From Gemmatimonas sp. (GTDB lineage Bacteria; Gemmatimonadota; Gemmatimonadetes; Gemmatimonadales; Gemmatimonadaceae): a stretch of DNA of 64,000 nt. Of the stretch, positions 32,375 to 41,950 are shown in pieces (position 1 is the first letter of the stretch; each line of letters begins with the position of its first letter). A program made the translations under genes and the position numbers. The stretch spans positions 164,016-228,015 of the forward strand of contig JAAVWC010000004.1 of assembly GCA_023910675.1 (NCBI GenBank). Direction: 5' to 3'. Below the pieces are notes generated by a model. That model was not told where the DNA came from. It did not search any database and saw nothing but the letters and a program-made list of their open reading frames with translations.

Positions 32375-32982
32375 CCGATAACGCCGCCGCGCCTGTAATC
32401 TCCGAAGCCGAACGTACAACCGCTGCCCGCATCGGGCAGGTGCTGTTCAAGAACCGCGGCTGGCTCCCGGTCCCCTTTCTGGCGGCCCCCCTGCTCCTCC
32501 CCGGGGTGCAAACGTCGATGACGTGGACGATTGGCCTGCTGATCGTCGCCCTCGGTGAGCTCATCCGCACCGCCGGTGTCGCCGCCGCAGGCACGGTCAC
32601 GCGCCGTCGCTCGCGCGACGTGCAGCGCCTGGTCACCTACGGCGCGTTCGCGTGGTGCCGCAACCCGCTCTACGTGGGCAACTTCCTCGCGTGGATCGGC
32701 TTCACGGTGGTGAGCGGCGTCTTCTGGTTCATCCCGGTGGCGATCGTGATCTTCGCCATCGAGTACACGCTCATCGTGCGCTACGAAGAAGGGGTGCTGG
32801 AGTCGATCTTCGGCCAGGAGTATCTGGACTACAAGGCGCGCACGCCGCGCTGGTTCGGCCGGCCGCCCGCCGGCGCCACCGAAGGGCAGCACGATTGGAA
32901 GGAAGCGATCTGGAGCGAGCGCTCTACGATCCTGCAGTATGTGGTCTTGATTGGGGCGTTCTGGTACAAGGGGACGCTGTAA
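32371..32982 (+). CDS. Isoprenylcysteine-methyltransferase-family membrane protein
   Basis: A 203-residue protein with four or five spans and the ICMT/PEMT-type C-terminal motif: RNPLYVGNFLAWIGF, then IEYTLIVRYEEGVLESIFGQEYLDYKARTPRW. In the family the R-N/H-P-x-Y and E-E-x-x-L...F...Y-x-x-Y residues bind AdoMet and the lipid-like substrate. Bacterial members methylate membrane lipids or small hydrophobic compounds. It is coupled to the hydrolase by ATGA and followed at its stop by repeat copy B. Confidence 0.87.
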   Translation: MTDNAAAPVISEAERTTAARIGQVLFKNRGWLPVPFLAAPLLLPGVQTSMTWTIGLLIVALGELIRTAGVAAAGTVTRRRSRDVQRLVTYGAFAWCRNPLYVGNFLAWIGFTVVSGVFWFIPVAIVIFAIEYTLIVRYEEGVLESIFGQEYLDYKARTPRWFGRPPAGATEGQHDWKEAIWSERSTILQYVVLIGAFWYKGTL

Positions 32983-33109
32983 ACTCTACTGCGGTTTTGG
33001 ACTGCTACTGCGGTTCGGGTTTGAGCTGCTACTGCGGTTGATGGACTGCCACTGCGGTTCTGGACTGCTACAGCAGTTGAGGAGCACTGCGGTTGGGGTT
33101 GCTATGGAA

Positions 33110-33143
33110 AACGCCGACCGGCTTTGCCGGATCGGCGTTTTTT
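33110..33143 (+). terminator. Intrinsic terminator in repeat copy B (plus strand)
   Basis: AACGCCGACCGGC, loop TTT and GCCGGATCGGCGTT form a 13-bp stem with one bulge, followed by TTTT. It terminates the three-gene membrane operon. Confidence 0.8.
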
Positions 33144-33189
33144 GGTGGTTGAACTTACAGCCACAGCGGTGGCGGTTTCCCAACCACCA

Positions 33190-33223
33190 AGAGAAACGCC
33201 GATCCGGCAAAGCCGGTCGGCGT
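33190..33223 (-). terminator. Hairpin terminator in repeat copy B (minus strand)
   Basis: On the minus strand ACGCCGACCGGC, loop TTT and GCCGGATCGGCGT are followed by TTTCTC. It would terminate the ferredoxin transcript. Confidence 0.65.
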
Positions 33224-33341
33224 CTTCCTTTTCCACCCAAACTGCGGTGTTCCTCAACTGCAGGGGCAGTCCAGAACCGCAGTGGCAGTCCATCAACCGC
33301 AGTGGCAGTTCCAAACCCGAACCGCAGTAGCAGTTCCCGCT

Positions 33342-33605
<264 letters not shown>

Positions 33606-33707
33606 GTGACGAAGCTCGGGTCGGACCGACCGAAATGAGGGTAGCGCTCGAATGGCGGAAGATACTACAGCAGCAACGTGCGACAAGCGGCAAAGGTGCC
33701 GAACCCG

Positions 33708-34016
33708 TCAGCGTTTCCATGGGGGCAGATCGCCCTTCTTTTTCAGCTCGGGGTTTTCGCGGAACAGCGTAAAGGTTCGGCCAATCACCTGAATGACCTC
33801 AGCGCCCATCTCTTCGGCGGCGGCGTTGGCCGCTTCCTTGGCGCTGAGCTCACCGGCCTTGGCCACCTGCACCTTGACCAGCTCTTTGGTGCGCAACACG
33901 TCGTCCAGGCTCTGGAGCAGCGTCGGCGTCAAGCCGGAATGGCCGATGTGCACGAGCACGTCGAGATGGTGTGCCTCGGAACGCAGCTCGGCGCGCTCCT
34001 TACCGGTCATGCTCAT
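33708..34016 (-). CDS. yhbY: YhbY/CRM-domain RNA-binding protein
   Basis: A 102-residue single CRM domain. It shows LRSEAHHLDVLVHIGHSGLT at the start, ELVKVQVAKAGEL in the middle, and the end VIQVIGRTFTLFRENP with the conserved IGRxxxLYR-type motif. YhbY proteins bind pre-50S ribosomal particles. The ATG overlaps the M23 stop (ATGA). An alternative ATG lies 6 nt inside the gene. Confidence 0.92.
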   Translation of the reverse strand: MSMTGKERAELRSEAHHLDVLVHIGHSGLTPTLLQSLDDVLRTKELVKVQVAKAGELSAKEAANAAAEEMGAEVIQVIGRTFTLFRENPELKKKGDLPPWKR

Positions 34017-34657
34017 GGACGAACCCCGTCGAGTGCGAAAAACGAATACGGATTGATCGGGGGGCCGTCCCACCAGGCGCGCCCGCGCCCCCGCTTCATC
34101 ACCTGAAAGTGCAAATGCGGGGTGATCGGTGGCGCATTCCCCGTCGTCCCAACGTAGCCGATGACGGAGCCCTTCGCGACTCGGTCACCCACGGCGAGCC
34201 CCCGCCGGTACCGCTCGAGGTGCGCGTAGTAGTACACGAACTGCTCCTCGTCGTCGTAGGCGTAGATCACGATCCCGCCAATCGGCCCCTCGAACATCCG
34301 GCCAATGACCTGGTCGGCCGCAGCCAATACGGGCGTCGAGCGGGGGGCGAGAATATCGAGTGCCCCGTGGATCTTGCCGTTGGCCCGCCCCGCCATGTAG
34401 TTGTCCCGCAGCGAGCGCGCGGTGAACCCCTCCACCGGCACCATCAGCTGGCGCTCCCAGAGCCGTGTCAGGTCGGCGTCGGTCACTGACTCGCTTCGTG
34501 GGCCCGCATGCGCCGGCACCACACCGATCTCGCGCGGCACACCAGGGGCCGCAGCGACGGGGACCGGCTCAGGCTCCGGGCGGCCGCGGGAGCAGGCGGA
34601 GCACAACAGGATCGCGGCCACGAGCAGGAGACGTCGCTGCCCGCAGACGCCGGTCAC
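34013..34657 (-). CDS. Lipoprotein peptidase of family M23 (LytM-like)
   Basis: A 214-residue protein. A lipobox-like LLCSAC ends the signal (near 20). The LytM domain has H-x3-D in GKIHGALDILAP (near 96), YYYAHLERYR and the HxH of TPHLHFQVMK (near 185), so the four zinc-ligand positions are present. It would cut peptidoglycan cross-links or act in envelope remodelling. GTG start with a GTGA overlap with the upstream gene; the next gene yhbY overlaps its stop. Confidence 0.9.
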   Translation of the reverse strand: MTGVCGQRRLLLVAAILLCSACSRGRPEPEPVPVAAAPGVPREIGVVPAHAGPRSESVTDADLTRLWERQLMVPVEGFTARSLRDNYMAGRANGKIHGALDILAPRSTPVLAAADQVIGRMFEGPIGGIVIYAYDDEEQFVYYYAHLERYRRGLAVGDRVAKGSVIGYVGTTGNAPPITPHLHFQVMKRGRGRAWWDGPPINPYSFFALDGVRP

Positions 34658-35073
34658 CCTTTGACCACTTCCGGACGGAGATACTGCTCGAGGAAACGCA
34701 GCAGATCTTCGACGGTGCGCACCGAACTCTTGAGACCATCGAGTTCCTGCGCACGCGGCAGGCGAGCACCAGCCCGGTCGGCAATGACGAGCACCGCGTC
34801 CTCGAGGTCGAGGTCGACCAAGCCGTACTCCCGCTGCAAGTCGTCCGCCGGATTCACGGTGTAGTGCGGCTCCTGCACCCCGTGACGCTCGGCCAGATAG
34901 CCGTACACCTGAGCCAGCAGAATCTCGGGGAATCGGCCATGGAACGCATCACGAAACCGCGACAGCCCATCCCGTTCGATGGACTGACGATTGATCCGGG
35001 AGGCACGCGCGAGCGCGAACAATCCCAGCAGCAACACGACGATGGCAACTGATACAGAAAGACGCACTACCAC
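34654..35073 (-). CDS. Membrane-anchored protein of unknown function
   Basis: A 139-residue protein with one N-terminal transmembrane helix (LSVSVAIVVLLLGLFALARA) and a soluble acidic helical domain (FPEILLAQVYGYLAERHGVQ, YGLVDLDLEDAVLVIADRAG, TVEDLLRFLEQYL). The helical pattern is reminiscent of an acyl-carrier-type four-helix fold, but there is no Ser in a DSL motif, so I do not assign that function. GTG start with GAAGG about 9 nt upstream. It is the first gene of a three-gene operon with M23 and yhbY, linked by 4-nt overlaps. Confidence 0.75.
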   Translation of the reverse strand: MVVRLSVSVAIVVLLLGLFALARASRINRQSIERDGLSRFRDAFHGRFPEILLAQVYGYLAERHGVQEPHYTVNPADDLQREYGLVDLDLEDAVLVIADRAGARLPRAQELDGLKSSVRTVEDLLRFLEQYLRPEVVKG

Positions 35074-35321
35074 ACACCTTCAAGGAAGGGACGTACCGGA
35101 ACAGAGGAGAGAAGAGGCTGCCATAGCCCCGACAACGCGCCACTCCGGCATTCGTGGACCAGGCGCAACGTCCGGTCCGGACGACAATGCAAAGAGTACA
35201 ACGAGAAGGCAAAACGCGAAACTGCAACACGCGGTTCTGAGGCCGCGGCCAGTACATTCCGAACACTAGAAATTCTCTCCGCCTCGCGCAATTGGTCCTG
35301 CCGGTCCTATTCGTGAACAGT

Positions 35322-35355
35322 TTCGTTGACGAACAGGCTAATGCCGAGTTATAGT
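35322..35355 (+). promoter_or_regulatory. Promoter of the suf operon, with a candidate operator
   Basis: TTGACG (35326-35331), an 18-bp spacer and TATAGT (35350-35355) form a good sigma-70 promoter. Six bases then lead to the ATG at 35362, so the sufR transcript should be leaderless. TTCGT-TG-ACGAA (35322-35333) is a small inverted repeat over the -35 and may be an autoregulatory site. The 250 bp further left (35074-35321) contains no gene and must also hold the promoter of the divergent operon, which I cannot locate. Confidence 0.6.
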
Positions 35356-35361
35356 GTCGGC

Positions 35362-36087
35362 ATGGAGGACGTCGTCGGGGCGTTAGGAGGATTTCGGGGA
35401 GTCCGGGCCGAGTTGCTGGTGGCGCTCAAGAAAGCGCAACCGCTGACGGCTCAGGAGCTCGGCGGGCAGTTCGGCCTCACGGCGAACGCGCTCCGTCGCC
35501 ACCTGAAGGCCCTCGAGGAGGATGGATTGGTGCGCTACCAGCGTGATGTGCGCGGGGTTGGGGCGCCGGTCTACGCCTTTTCGCTAACGCCCGCCGGTGA
35601 AGCGCTCTTCCCGCGGTCGTACGTCCACGTGCTCGCCACGGCGCTCGACGCCTTGCGGGCGCAAACGGGCGATCAGGCGGTGGAGGCGGTCCTCGAAGCC
35701 GAGTGGCGCCGGCTGGCCGAGGAAGCCGGCCCGGTGCTCGAAGCGCTCCCGCTCGATGAGCGGGTGCCGCTCGTGGCCGAACTGCTCACCGCCAAAGGCT
35801 ACATGGCCGAAGCGGTGCGCGTGGAGCCGGCGGCGATGCTGGACGAAGGCAATGCGTTGGCGGCGGGTGAATTGGAGGCAACTCCAACACTCACGTTGCG
35901 CATTCATAACTGTGCCGTCCGGGAAATCGCCGAGCGCTTTCCGGAGGCGTGTACGGTCGAGGCGAAGTTCGTTGAGCGGCTGTTGGGCGTTCCGCTGGTG
36001 CGCAGTGCGCATCGACTGGGCGGCTGCGGCCACTGTGAATATGGCGTGTCAGGTCACCTTGCAACGGTGAAACAGGAGCAGGCATGA
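35362..36087 (+). CDS. sufR: SufR-like Fe-S-sensing transcription regulator of the suf operon
   Basis: A 241-residue DeoR/ArsR-like winged-helix protein. The helix-turn-helix is [20 protein letters not shown] (about 32-51). The C-terminal domain has four Cys: two as C-x12-C in the segment from NCAVREIA to PEACTVE, then CGHC near residue 222. That arrangement matches SufR, which binds an Fe-S cluster and represses suf when clusters are sufficient. The ATG at 35362 sits 6 nt after a -10 hexamer. The sufB ATG overlaps its stop (ATGA). Confidence 0.9.
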   Translation: MEDVVGALGGFRGVRAELLVALKKAQPLTAQELGGQFGLTANALRRHLKALEEDGLVRYQRDVRGVGAPVYAFSLTPAGEALFPRSYVHVLATALDALRAQTGDQAVEAVLEAEWRRLAEEAGPVLEALPLDERVPLVAELLTAKGYMAEAVRVEPAAMLDEGNALAAGELEATPTLTLRIHNCAVREIAERFPEACTVEAKFVERLLGVPLVRSAHRLGGCGHCEYGVSGHLATVKQEQA

Positions 36088-37517
36088 GTTCGACCATCGA
36101 GCAACTGGTCAATCGCGAGTACCAGTACGGCTTCAGCACGGATATCGAAACCGAAACGCTGCCGCCGGGGCTGACCGAAGACACGGTCCGCTTCATTTCA
36201 GCCAAGAAGCAGGAGCCGGAATGGCTGCTCGACTGGCGCCTCAAGGCGTTCCGTCGCTGGCAGACCATGAAGGAGCCGCACTGGGCCAATGTGCAGTATC
36301 CGCCCATCGACTACCAGGCGGCGTCGTACTACAGCGCGCCCAAGTCGGTGAAGCCGCTCGCCTCGCTCGAGGATGTCGACCCTGCCCTGCTCGAAACGTA
36401 CAAGAAGCTCGGTATTTCGCTCACCGAGCAGAAGCGCCTCAACAACGTGGCCGTCGACGCGGTGTTCGACTCCGTCTCCGTCGGCACGACGTACAAGGAA
36501 GAGCTGGGCAAGCACGGCATCGTGTTCATGTCGTTCGGCGAAGCCGTTCGCGAACACCCGGAGCTGGTCCAGAAGTACCTCGGCTCCGTCGTGCCGTACA
36601 GCGACAACTTCTTTGCCGCGCTCAACAGCGCCGTCTTTTCCGACGGCTCGTTCTGCTACATCCCCAAGGGGGTGAAGTGCCCCATGGAGCTGTCCACGTA
36701 TTTCCGCATCAACGCTGCGGAAACGGGGCAGTTCGAGCGCACGCTCATTGTGGCGGACGAAGGCTCGCAGGTAAGCTATCTCGAAGGGTGTACCGCGCCC
36801 AAGCGCGACACCAACCAGCTGCACGCCGCCGTCGTCGAAATCGTGGCCCTCGACAACGCCACGGTGAAGTACAGCACCGTCCAGAACTGGTACGCCGGCG
36901 ACGAGCACGGTGTGGGTGGCATCTACAACTTCGTCACCAAGCGCGCGAAGGCGATGACCAACGCGAAGGTGTCGTGGACGCAGGTGGAAACCGGCTCCGC
37001 CATCACGTGGAAGTACCCGAGCGTGATTTTGCAGGGTGACAACAGCGTCGGCGAGTTCTACTCGGTGGCGGTTGCCAGCAAGCGGCAGCAGGCCGATACG
37101 GGCACGAAGATGATCCACATCGGCCGCAATACGAAGTCCACCATCGTGTCGAAGGGCATCTCCGCGATGAAGGGACAGAACAGCTATCGCGGCAAGGTGC
37201 AGATTCTCCCGAAGGCCGAGGGCGCACGCAACTACACGCAGTGCGACTCGATGCTGGTGGGCAATGCCTGTGGCGCCCACACGTTCCCGTATGTCGAAGT
37301 GGGGAACAACAGCGCCACGCTCGAGCACGAAGCGTCGACGTCGAAGATCGGTGAAGATCAGATCTTCTACCTCAAGGCGCGCGGGCTCGATGCCGAACAG
37401 GCCGTGTCGATGATCGTGAGCGGCTTCTGCAAGGAAGTGTTCAAGGAGCTGCCCATGGAGTTTGCGCTCGAAGCGCAGCAGCTGCTCGGCATTACGCTCG
37501 AGGGGTCGGTGGGCTGA
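36084..37517 (+). CDS. sufB: Fe-S cluster assembly scaffold subunit SufB
   Basis: A 477-residue scaffold of the SufBC2D complex. Recognised segments include [40 protein letters not shown], the [20 protein letters not shown] strand set, the block that includes CDSMLVG and HTFPYVEV, and the C-terminal [23 protein letters not shown]. Length and motifs are normal. SufB builds nascent Fe-S clusters with SufC ATPase and SufD. It is translationally coupled to sufR and separated from sufC by a 165-bp repeat-containing spacer. Confidence 0.97.
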   Translation: MSSTIEQLVNREYQYGFSTDIETETLPPGLTEDTVRFISAKKQEPEWLLDWRLKAFRRWQTMKEPHWANVQYPPIDYQAASYYSAPKSVKPLASLEDVDPALLETYKKLGISLTEQKRLNNVAVDAVFDSVSVGTTYKEELGKHGIVFMSFGEAVREHPELVQKYLGSVVPYSDNFFAALNSAVFSDGSFCYIPKGVKCPMELSTYFRINAAETGQFERTLIVADEGSQVSYLEGCTAPKRDTNQLHAAVVEIVALDNATVKYSTVQNWYAGDEHGVGGIYNFVTKRAKAMTNAKVSWTQVETGSAITWKYPSVILQGDNSVGEFYSVAVASKRQQADTGTKMIHIGRNTKSTIVSKGISAMKGQNSYRGKVQILPKAEGARNYTQCDSMLVGNACGAHTFPYVEVGNNSATLEHEASTSKIGEDQIFYLKARGLDAEQAVSMIVSGFCKEVFKELPMEFALEAQQLLGITLEGSVG

Positions 37518-37682
37518 TCGCCCGTTCCAAGTTTCAAGTAGTCAGTCGAAGCTTTCAGTGGTCAGTGGAAGTATCCGGTTCTCAGTGCGACTTCACACTC
37601 GGGAGTTGACCTGAGGACCGGCAACTCAGACTGAACACTCGCCACGTCCTGCGTACACACTTCACTTTCGTACACCAGATAT
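37518..37682. repeat. CAGT-word palindromic spacer inside the suf operon, copy 1
   Basis: The sufB-sufC spacer is AT-richer than the genes and made of repeated TCAGT words (GTCAGTCGAAGCTTTCAGTG, GGTCAGTGG, TCTCAGTG) followed by inverted ones (CTCAGACTGAACACT). CCGGTTCTCAG and CTGAGGACCGG mark a nearly perfect inner palindrome. Its relative is at 39740-39880. No terminator T-run is obvious, so transcription may pass through. Confidence 0.7.
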
Positions 37683-38432
37683 ATGCTGCAGATCAACGAC
37701 CTCCACGCGTCCATCGACGGCAAGGCCATTCTCAAGGGGATTTCGCTCACCGTCAACGCGGGCGAAGTGCATGCCGTCATGGGGCCCAATGGCTCTGGCA
37801 AGAGCACGCTGGCGCAGGTCCTCGCCGGTCACCCCGCCTACGAGATCACCGGCGGTGAGGTGCTCTACAACGGCGAGAACCTACTCGAGATGGATGCCGA
37901 AGTGCGCGCGCAGCACGGCGTCTTCCTGGCCTTCCAGTATCCCGTCGAAATCCCGGGCGTGACCAACGCGTACTTCCTGCGTGCCGCCTACAACGAAATC
38001 CGGAAGTCCAAGGGACTCGACGAGGCCGACCCCATGGAATTCCTCGATCTCGTCGAAGAGAAGCTCAAGCTCGTCGACATGGATCCGAGCATGCTCAACC
38101 GCTCGGTCAACGCCGGGTTCTCCGGCGGCGAAAAGAAGCGCAACGAAATTCTGCAGATGGCCGTGCTGCAGCCCATGCTTTCCATCCTCGACGAAACCGA
38201 TTCGGGGCTCGACATCGACGCGCTCCGCATCGTGGCCGAGGGCGTCAATGCGCTCAAGCGCCCCGACAATGCCGCCATCGTCGTGACGCACTACCAGCGC
38301 CTGCTCAACTACATCGTGCCCGACTACGTGCACGTGCTCGCCGGTGGTCGAATCATCAAGAGCGGTGACAAGTCGCTCGCGCTCGAACTCGAAGCGCGTG
38401 GCTACGACTGGATTCTGGAGACGGTGGCGTGA
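37683..38432 (+). CDS. sufC: Fe-S assembly ATPase SufC
   Basis: A 249-residue ABC-type ATPase. It has Walker A MGPNGSGKSTLAQVL (about 34-48), Q-loop AFQYPVEIPGV, signature SGGEKKRNEILQM and Walker B LSILDETDSGLDID, with His in VVTHYQRLL. It drives conformational change in SufBD. The ATG lies 1-2 nt after an AT-rich stretch and no good ribosome site is visible. sufD starts on its stop codon. Confidence 0.97.
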   Translation: MLQINDLHASIDGKAILKGISLTVNAGEVHAVMGPNGSGKSTLAQVLAGHPAYEITGGEVLYNGENLLEMDAEVRAQHGVFLAFQYPVEIPGVTNAYFLRAAYNEIRKSKGLDEADPMEFLDLVEEKLKLVDMDPSMLNRSVNAGFSGGEKKRNEILQMAVLQPMLSILDETDSGLDIDALRIVAEGVNALKRPDNAAIVVTHYQRLLNYIVPDYVHVLAGGRIIKSGDKSLALELEARGYDWILETVA

Positions 38433-39739
38433 CCACGGGCCTCCGTTTCGCCGAGCAGGCGGTGACGTCGTCCGTCGCCGATGCGCCGGACGCACTCAAG
38501 GCGTTGCGCGCTGCGGGGAGCACGTCGTTTCAGGCCCTCGGCTTCCCCACGACCCGCAACGAAGACTGGCATTACACCAGCGTATCCTCGATCGCGTCGG
38601 CGCAGTACACGCCGGCCGTCGACCGTGCTGCCGAGTCGCTGAACCCCGAGCTGCTGACACCGTTCACGTTCGGGGCCGACTGGCCGCTGGTGGTGTTCGT
38701 CAACGGACGTTTTGCGCCATCGCTCTCCACGCTACACACGCTGCCTGCCGGCATCCGCGTGCTCGACCTGGCCACGGCGTCGGTGCAGGAGCCGGAGCTG
38801 CTGAGCAAGTACCTCGGTACGATCGCGCCGGCCACGCGTGACGGCTTCACCGCGCTCAACGCCGCGTTCGTCGGCGAAGGGACGCTCATTCACATCGCCA
38901 AGGAAATGGTGATCGAGCATCCCGTGCACATCCTGCACGTCATGGACGAGCGCGGCGCCAACATCATGAGCCATCCGCGCCACGTCATGGTGGCCGAGCG
39001 TCATGCGAAGGCGTCGGTGGTCGAGAGCTACGTGAGCCTCGCCGAGGTGCCGTACTTCACCAACGCCGTGGTTGAAGCGTTCGTCGAAGACGGTGCGACA
39101 CTGCAGATCATTCGCGTGCAGCGCGAGTCGCGGGCGGCCAACCACGTGGGTACGGTCGAAGCCCATCAGGGGCGCGACAGCCATTTCCTCACGTTCACGT
39201 TCCAGACCGGCGCGAGCCTGTCGCGGAGCAACGTGTATACGGTGCTCAACGGGGAAGGCTGCGGCTGCACGATCAACGGGCTGTACATGCTCGACGGCGA
39301 ACAGCACGGCGATCATCAGACGCGCGTGGAGCACGTGAAGGAAAACTGCTTCAGCCGTGAGGCCTACAAGGGCCTCATCGACGACAGCGCGCACGGCGTG
39401 TTCAACGGCAAGGTGTACGTGCACCCCGAAGCGCAGAAGACCGACGGCAAGCAGACCAATCACACGCTGCTGCTGTCCGAGAAGGCGCAAATCGACACCA
39501 AGCCGCAGCTCGAGATCTTTGCAGATGACGTGAAGTGCACGCACGGCGCCACCGTGGGCCGCATGGACGAAACGTCGCTCTTCTATCTCAAGAGCCGTGG
39601 CGTGGGCAAGACACTCGCGAAGCAGCTCCTCATGTACGCGTTCGCCGCCGACGTGCTGGAAACGATCGACAACCCCGTGATCGTCGAAGCGCTCGAAACG
39701 CTGACGGTGGAGCGGTTTACGGGGAGTGCGAGTCACTGA
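38429..39739 (+). CDS. sufD: Fe-S assembly protein SufD
   Basis: A 436-residue SufB paralogue. It shows TTRNEDWHYTSVSSI near the N-terminus, and in the C-terminal half the block GEGCGCTINGLYMLDGEQHG, SREAYKGLIDDSAHGVFNGK, VHPEAQKTDGKQTNHTLLLS and the end CTHGATVGRMDETSLFYLKS. SufD takes part in iron entry into SufBC2D. GTG start, overlapping the sufC stop by 4 nt (GTGA). Followed by the second CAGT-word spacer. Confidence 0.96.
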   Translation: MTTGLRFAEQAVTSSVADAPDALKALRAAGSTSFQALGFPTTRNEDWHYTSVSSIASAQYTPAVDRAAESLNPELLTPFTFGADWPLVVFVNGRFAPSLSTLHTLPAGIRVLDLATASVQEPELLSKYLGTIAPATRDGFTALNAAFVGEGTLIHIAKEMVIEHPVHILHVMDERGANIMSHPRHVMVAERHAKASVVESYVSLAEVPYFTNAVVEAFVEDGATLQIIRVQRESRAANHVGTVEAHQGRDSHFLTFTFQTGASLSRSNVYTVLNGEGCGCTINGLYMLDGEQHGDHQTRVEHVKENCFSREAYKGLIDDSAHGVFNGKVYVHPEAQKTDGKQTNHTLLLSEKAQIDTKPQLEIFADDVKCTHGATVGRMDETSLFYLKSRGVGKTLAKQLLMYAFAADVLETIDNPVIVEALETLTVERFTGSASH

Positions 39740-39880
39740 GGAACTGACCACTGGCCACTCACACTGAAAACTGAAGACGTCGACTGAAAACTGAGAACGT
39801 TTCAGGGCTATCAGGTCTTCAGTTACCGGTTGGAGTCTTTAGTGCTCAGTCGAAGTTTTCAGTCTTCAGTTTGAAACACC
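39740..39880. repeat. CAGT-word palindromic spacer inside the suf operon, copy 2
   Basis: The left side has AAACTGAAGACGTCGACTG and AAAACTGAG (about 39768-39797). The right side has the inverse CTCAGTCGAAGTTTTCAGTC and TTCAGTTT (39845-39872), giving an interrupted stem around a 45-nt centre. It lies between sufD and sufU and is the clearest member of this repeat family in the window. Confidence 0.8.
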
Positions 39881-40333
39881 ATGACCGACCTCCAAGAGCT
39901 CTACCAATCCGTCATTCTCGATCACAATCGCAAGCCGCGCAATTTTGGCGAGCTGGCGGGGGCGAATCGTCAGGCTGACGGCAAGAATCCGCTGTGCGGC
40001 GATGAAGTGCACGTGTCGCTCGTGGTCGAGAACGACATCATCGCCGACGTGAAGTTCACGGGCCACGGCTGTGCCATCTCCAAGGCGTCCGCGTCGCTCA
40101 TGACGGCCGCCGTGAAGGGCAAGACGCGTGCAGAAGCGGAAGCGCTGTTCACGCGTTTCCACGCGCTCGTGCTGGGGCAGGACGCTGACGGCGGCAAGGA
40201 TCTCGGCCAGCTCGTGGTCTTCAGCGGCGTGTCGCGCTTCCCCGTCCGGGTCAAGTGTGCCTCGTTGTCCTGGCACACGCTCAAAGCGGCGCTCGACAGC
40301 GAGAGCGTCATCGCACCGGTCAGTACCGAGTGA
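39881..40333 (+). CDS. sufU: SufU-type zinc-dependent sulfurtransferase, first copy
   Basis: A 150-residue SufU/IscU-like protein. Zinc-site residues lie in KNPLCGDEV (Cys and Asp), GHGCAISKAS (Cys) and RVKCASLSWHTL (Cys). Gram-positive-type SufU accepts persulfide sulfur from SufS rather than acting as a scaffold. The insert between the second and third motif marks it as SufU rather than IscU. A Rieske gene overlaps its stop (GTGA). A shorter paralogue is at 41951-42385. Confidence 0.94.
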   Translation: MTDLQELYQSVILDHNRKPRNFGELAGANRQADGKNPLCGDEVHVSLVVENDIIADVKFTGHGCAISKASASLMTAAVKGKTRAEAEALFTRFHALVLGQDADGGKDLGQLVVFSGVSRFPVRVKCASLSWHTLKAALDSESVIAPVSTE

Positions 40334-40701
40334 GCCGCGACACGGGATCCACGTCCGCCGGCACCTGGGAACGTGTGGCCCGTGCCGATGAGGTGCCCAC
40401 CGATTTCCCGCTCGCGGTCACGCTCGTCGACGGCCGTCGCATCTGCCTGGTGCGCATGCACGACGAGGTGTACGCCCTTGAAGACCGCTGTCCGCACCGC
40501 GACTTCCCGCTCTCGGGCGGCGACGTGGTGGCCGGCTGCCTCGAGTGTCCGTGGCACGGTGCGCGCTTCGATCTGCGAACGGGGCAGTGCACACAGGGAC
40601 CGGCCGAGGGCGACGCCATCGCGACGTACCCGGTGATGCAGGTGAACGGCGTAGTGTTGGTGGGGCCGGTGACTGCTCCCAGCGCTGATACAGCCAACTG
40701 A
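40330..40701 (+). CDS. Rieske-type ferredoxin
   Basis: A 123-residue small Rieske protein. The [2Fe-2S] ligands are in DRCPHRDFPLSGG (CxH) and ECPWHGARFDLRTG (CxxH). It is of the non-haem-oxygenase ferredoxin type (NirD/HcaC/BphF). Within a suf operon it probably supplies electrons for cluster assembly. GTG start overlaps the sufU stop; sufS starts 15 nt after its stop. Confidence 0.93.
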   Translation: MSRDTGSTSAGTWERVARADEVPTDFPLAVTLVDGRRICLVRMHDEVYALEDRCPHRDFPLSGGDVVAGCLECPWHGARFDLRTGQCTQGPAEGDAIATYPVMQVNGVVLVGPVTAPSADTAN

Positions 40702-40716
40702 TCAGGTAGACGAATC

Positions 40717-41940
40717 ATGCTCAACAGCCTCGCCCCTCGCGCCGACTTCCCGCTGCTCGCGGCCAACCCGGCGCTGCACTACCTCGATTCCGCAGCCACG
40801 TCGCAGAAACCCGCAGCCGTGCTGAATGCCATTCGTGATTTCTACGAGACGGCGAACGCCAATCCGCACCGGGGGGCGTATGCGCTGAGCGCCAAAGCGA
40901 CCGATCTCTACCACGACGCGCGCAGCACCATTGCGCGGTTCGTCGGAGCGGCCGACAGCGATTGCGTGCTCTTCACGCGCGGGACCACCGAGGCGATGAA
41001 TCTCATTGCGTCGAGCTGGGGACACGCCAACGTGCGCGCGGGCGACGAGATCGTCGTCACGGCCCTCGAGCATCACGCCAACTTCGTTCCGTGGCAGCAG
41101 CTCGCGCTCGCCACCGGCGCCACGCTGCGCATTGTCGAGCTGACGGCGCAGCAGACGATCGATCTCGACATGCTGCGCGACGTCGTCAACACGCGCACCA
41201 AGCTCGTGGCCATCACGCACGTCTCGAATGCCGTCGGGGCGATCACGCCACTGGCCGAGGTGGTGCATCTCATTCGCGCCCGTTCGGCGGCGGTCATCGT
41301 GGTGGATGGGGCGCAGGCGGTCCCACACCTGCCCGTCCACTTCGACGCGCTCGATATCGACTTCTACGCGTTCAGCGGCCACAAGCTCCTGGGTCCCATG
41401 GGCATCGGGTGTCTCGTGGGCCGTCGAACCATCCTCGAGAACATGCCACCGTACCAGTTTGGTGGTGACATGATCGAGTGGGTGCGCGATTTCGATTGCA
41501 CGTGGAATGTGTTGCCGCACAAGTTCGAAGCGGGTACGCCCAACGCCGCCGACGCCATCGGGCTCGCGGCGGCCGTGCGCTATCTCGAGGGGCTCGGCAT
41601 GGCCAATGTGCGCGCACACGAAGTCGCGCTGCTCGAGCAGGCCGAGTCGAAGGTCCGCGCGCTGCCGGGCATTACGGTGTATGGTCCGCCGCCATCGCAG
41701 CGCAGCGGGGTGCTGAGCTTCTCGCTTGCCGATGTACACCCGCATGATCTCGCCACCATTCTCGATCAGCATGGCGTGTGCATTCGCGCCGGTCACCACT
41801 GCGCCCAACCGCTCATGCGGCGACTCGGCGTAAGCGCCACGGCGCGCGCGAGTTTCTACGTGTACAGCGACGGGAGCGACGTGGACGCGCTGGTGGGGGC
41901 ACTCACCGCCGCACAGCAGATCTTCGCCGCCGTCGATTGA
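40717..41940 (+). CDS. sufS: Cysteine desulfurase SufS
   Basis: A 407-residue PLP enzyme of group II. It shows YLDSAATSQKPAAVLNAI, RGTTEAMNLIASSWG, EHHANFVPWQ, VDGAQAVPHLPV, the PLP Lys in SGHKLLGPMGIGCL and the catalytic Cys in CIRAGHHCAQPLMRRL. It removes sulfur from cysteine and hands it to SufU. A dehydrogenase or SufE gene is absent, consistent with SufU as partner. AGGTAG is the nearest purine-rich site before the ATG. Confidence 0.96.
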   Translation: MLNSLAPRADFPLLAANPALHYLDSAATSQKPAAVLNAIRDFYETANANPHRGAYALSAKATDLYHDARSTIARFVGAADSDCVLFTRGTTEAMNLIASSWGHANVRAGDEIVVTALEHHANFVPWQQLALATGATLRIVELTAQQTIDLDMLRDVVNTRTKLVAITHVSNAVGAITPLAEVVHLIRARSAAVIVVDGAQAVPHLPVHFDALDIDFYAFSGHKLLGPMGIGCLVGRRTILENMPPYQFGGDMIEWVRDFDCTWNVLPHKFEAGTPNAADAIGLAAAVRYLEGLGMANVRAHEVALLEQAESKVRALPGITVYGPPPSQRSGVLSFSLADVHPHDLATILDQHGVCIRAGHHCAQPLMRRLGVSATARASFYVYSDGSDVDALVGALTAAQQIFAAVD

Positions 41941-41950
41941 GCGTGTTGCC

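Larger units (their letters stand above)
32983..33340. repeat. Mirror-arm bidirectional terminator element, copy B
   Basis: This fills the gap between the convergent methyltransferase and ferredoxin genes exactly, beginning at one stop codon and ending 1-2 nt from the other. The left arm has CTGCTACTGCGGTT units spaced by GATGGA and CTGGA; the right arm has their reverse complement (AACCGCAGTGGCAG, TCCATC, TCCAG). Both central hairpins are of the AACGCCGA type (33110-33139 and 33196-33223), unlike the other copies. TGGTGGTTGA and CAACCACCA bracket the centre. Confidence 0.9.
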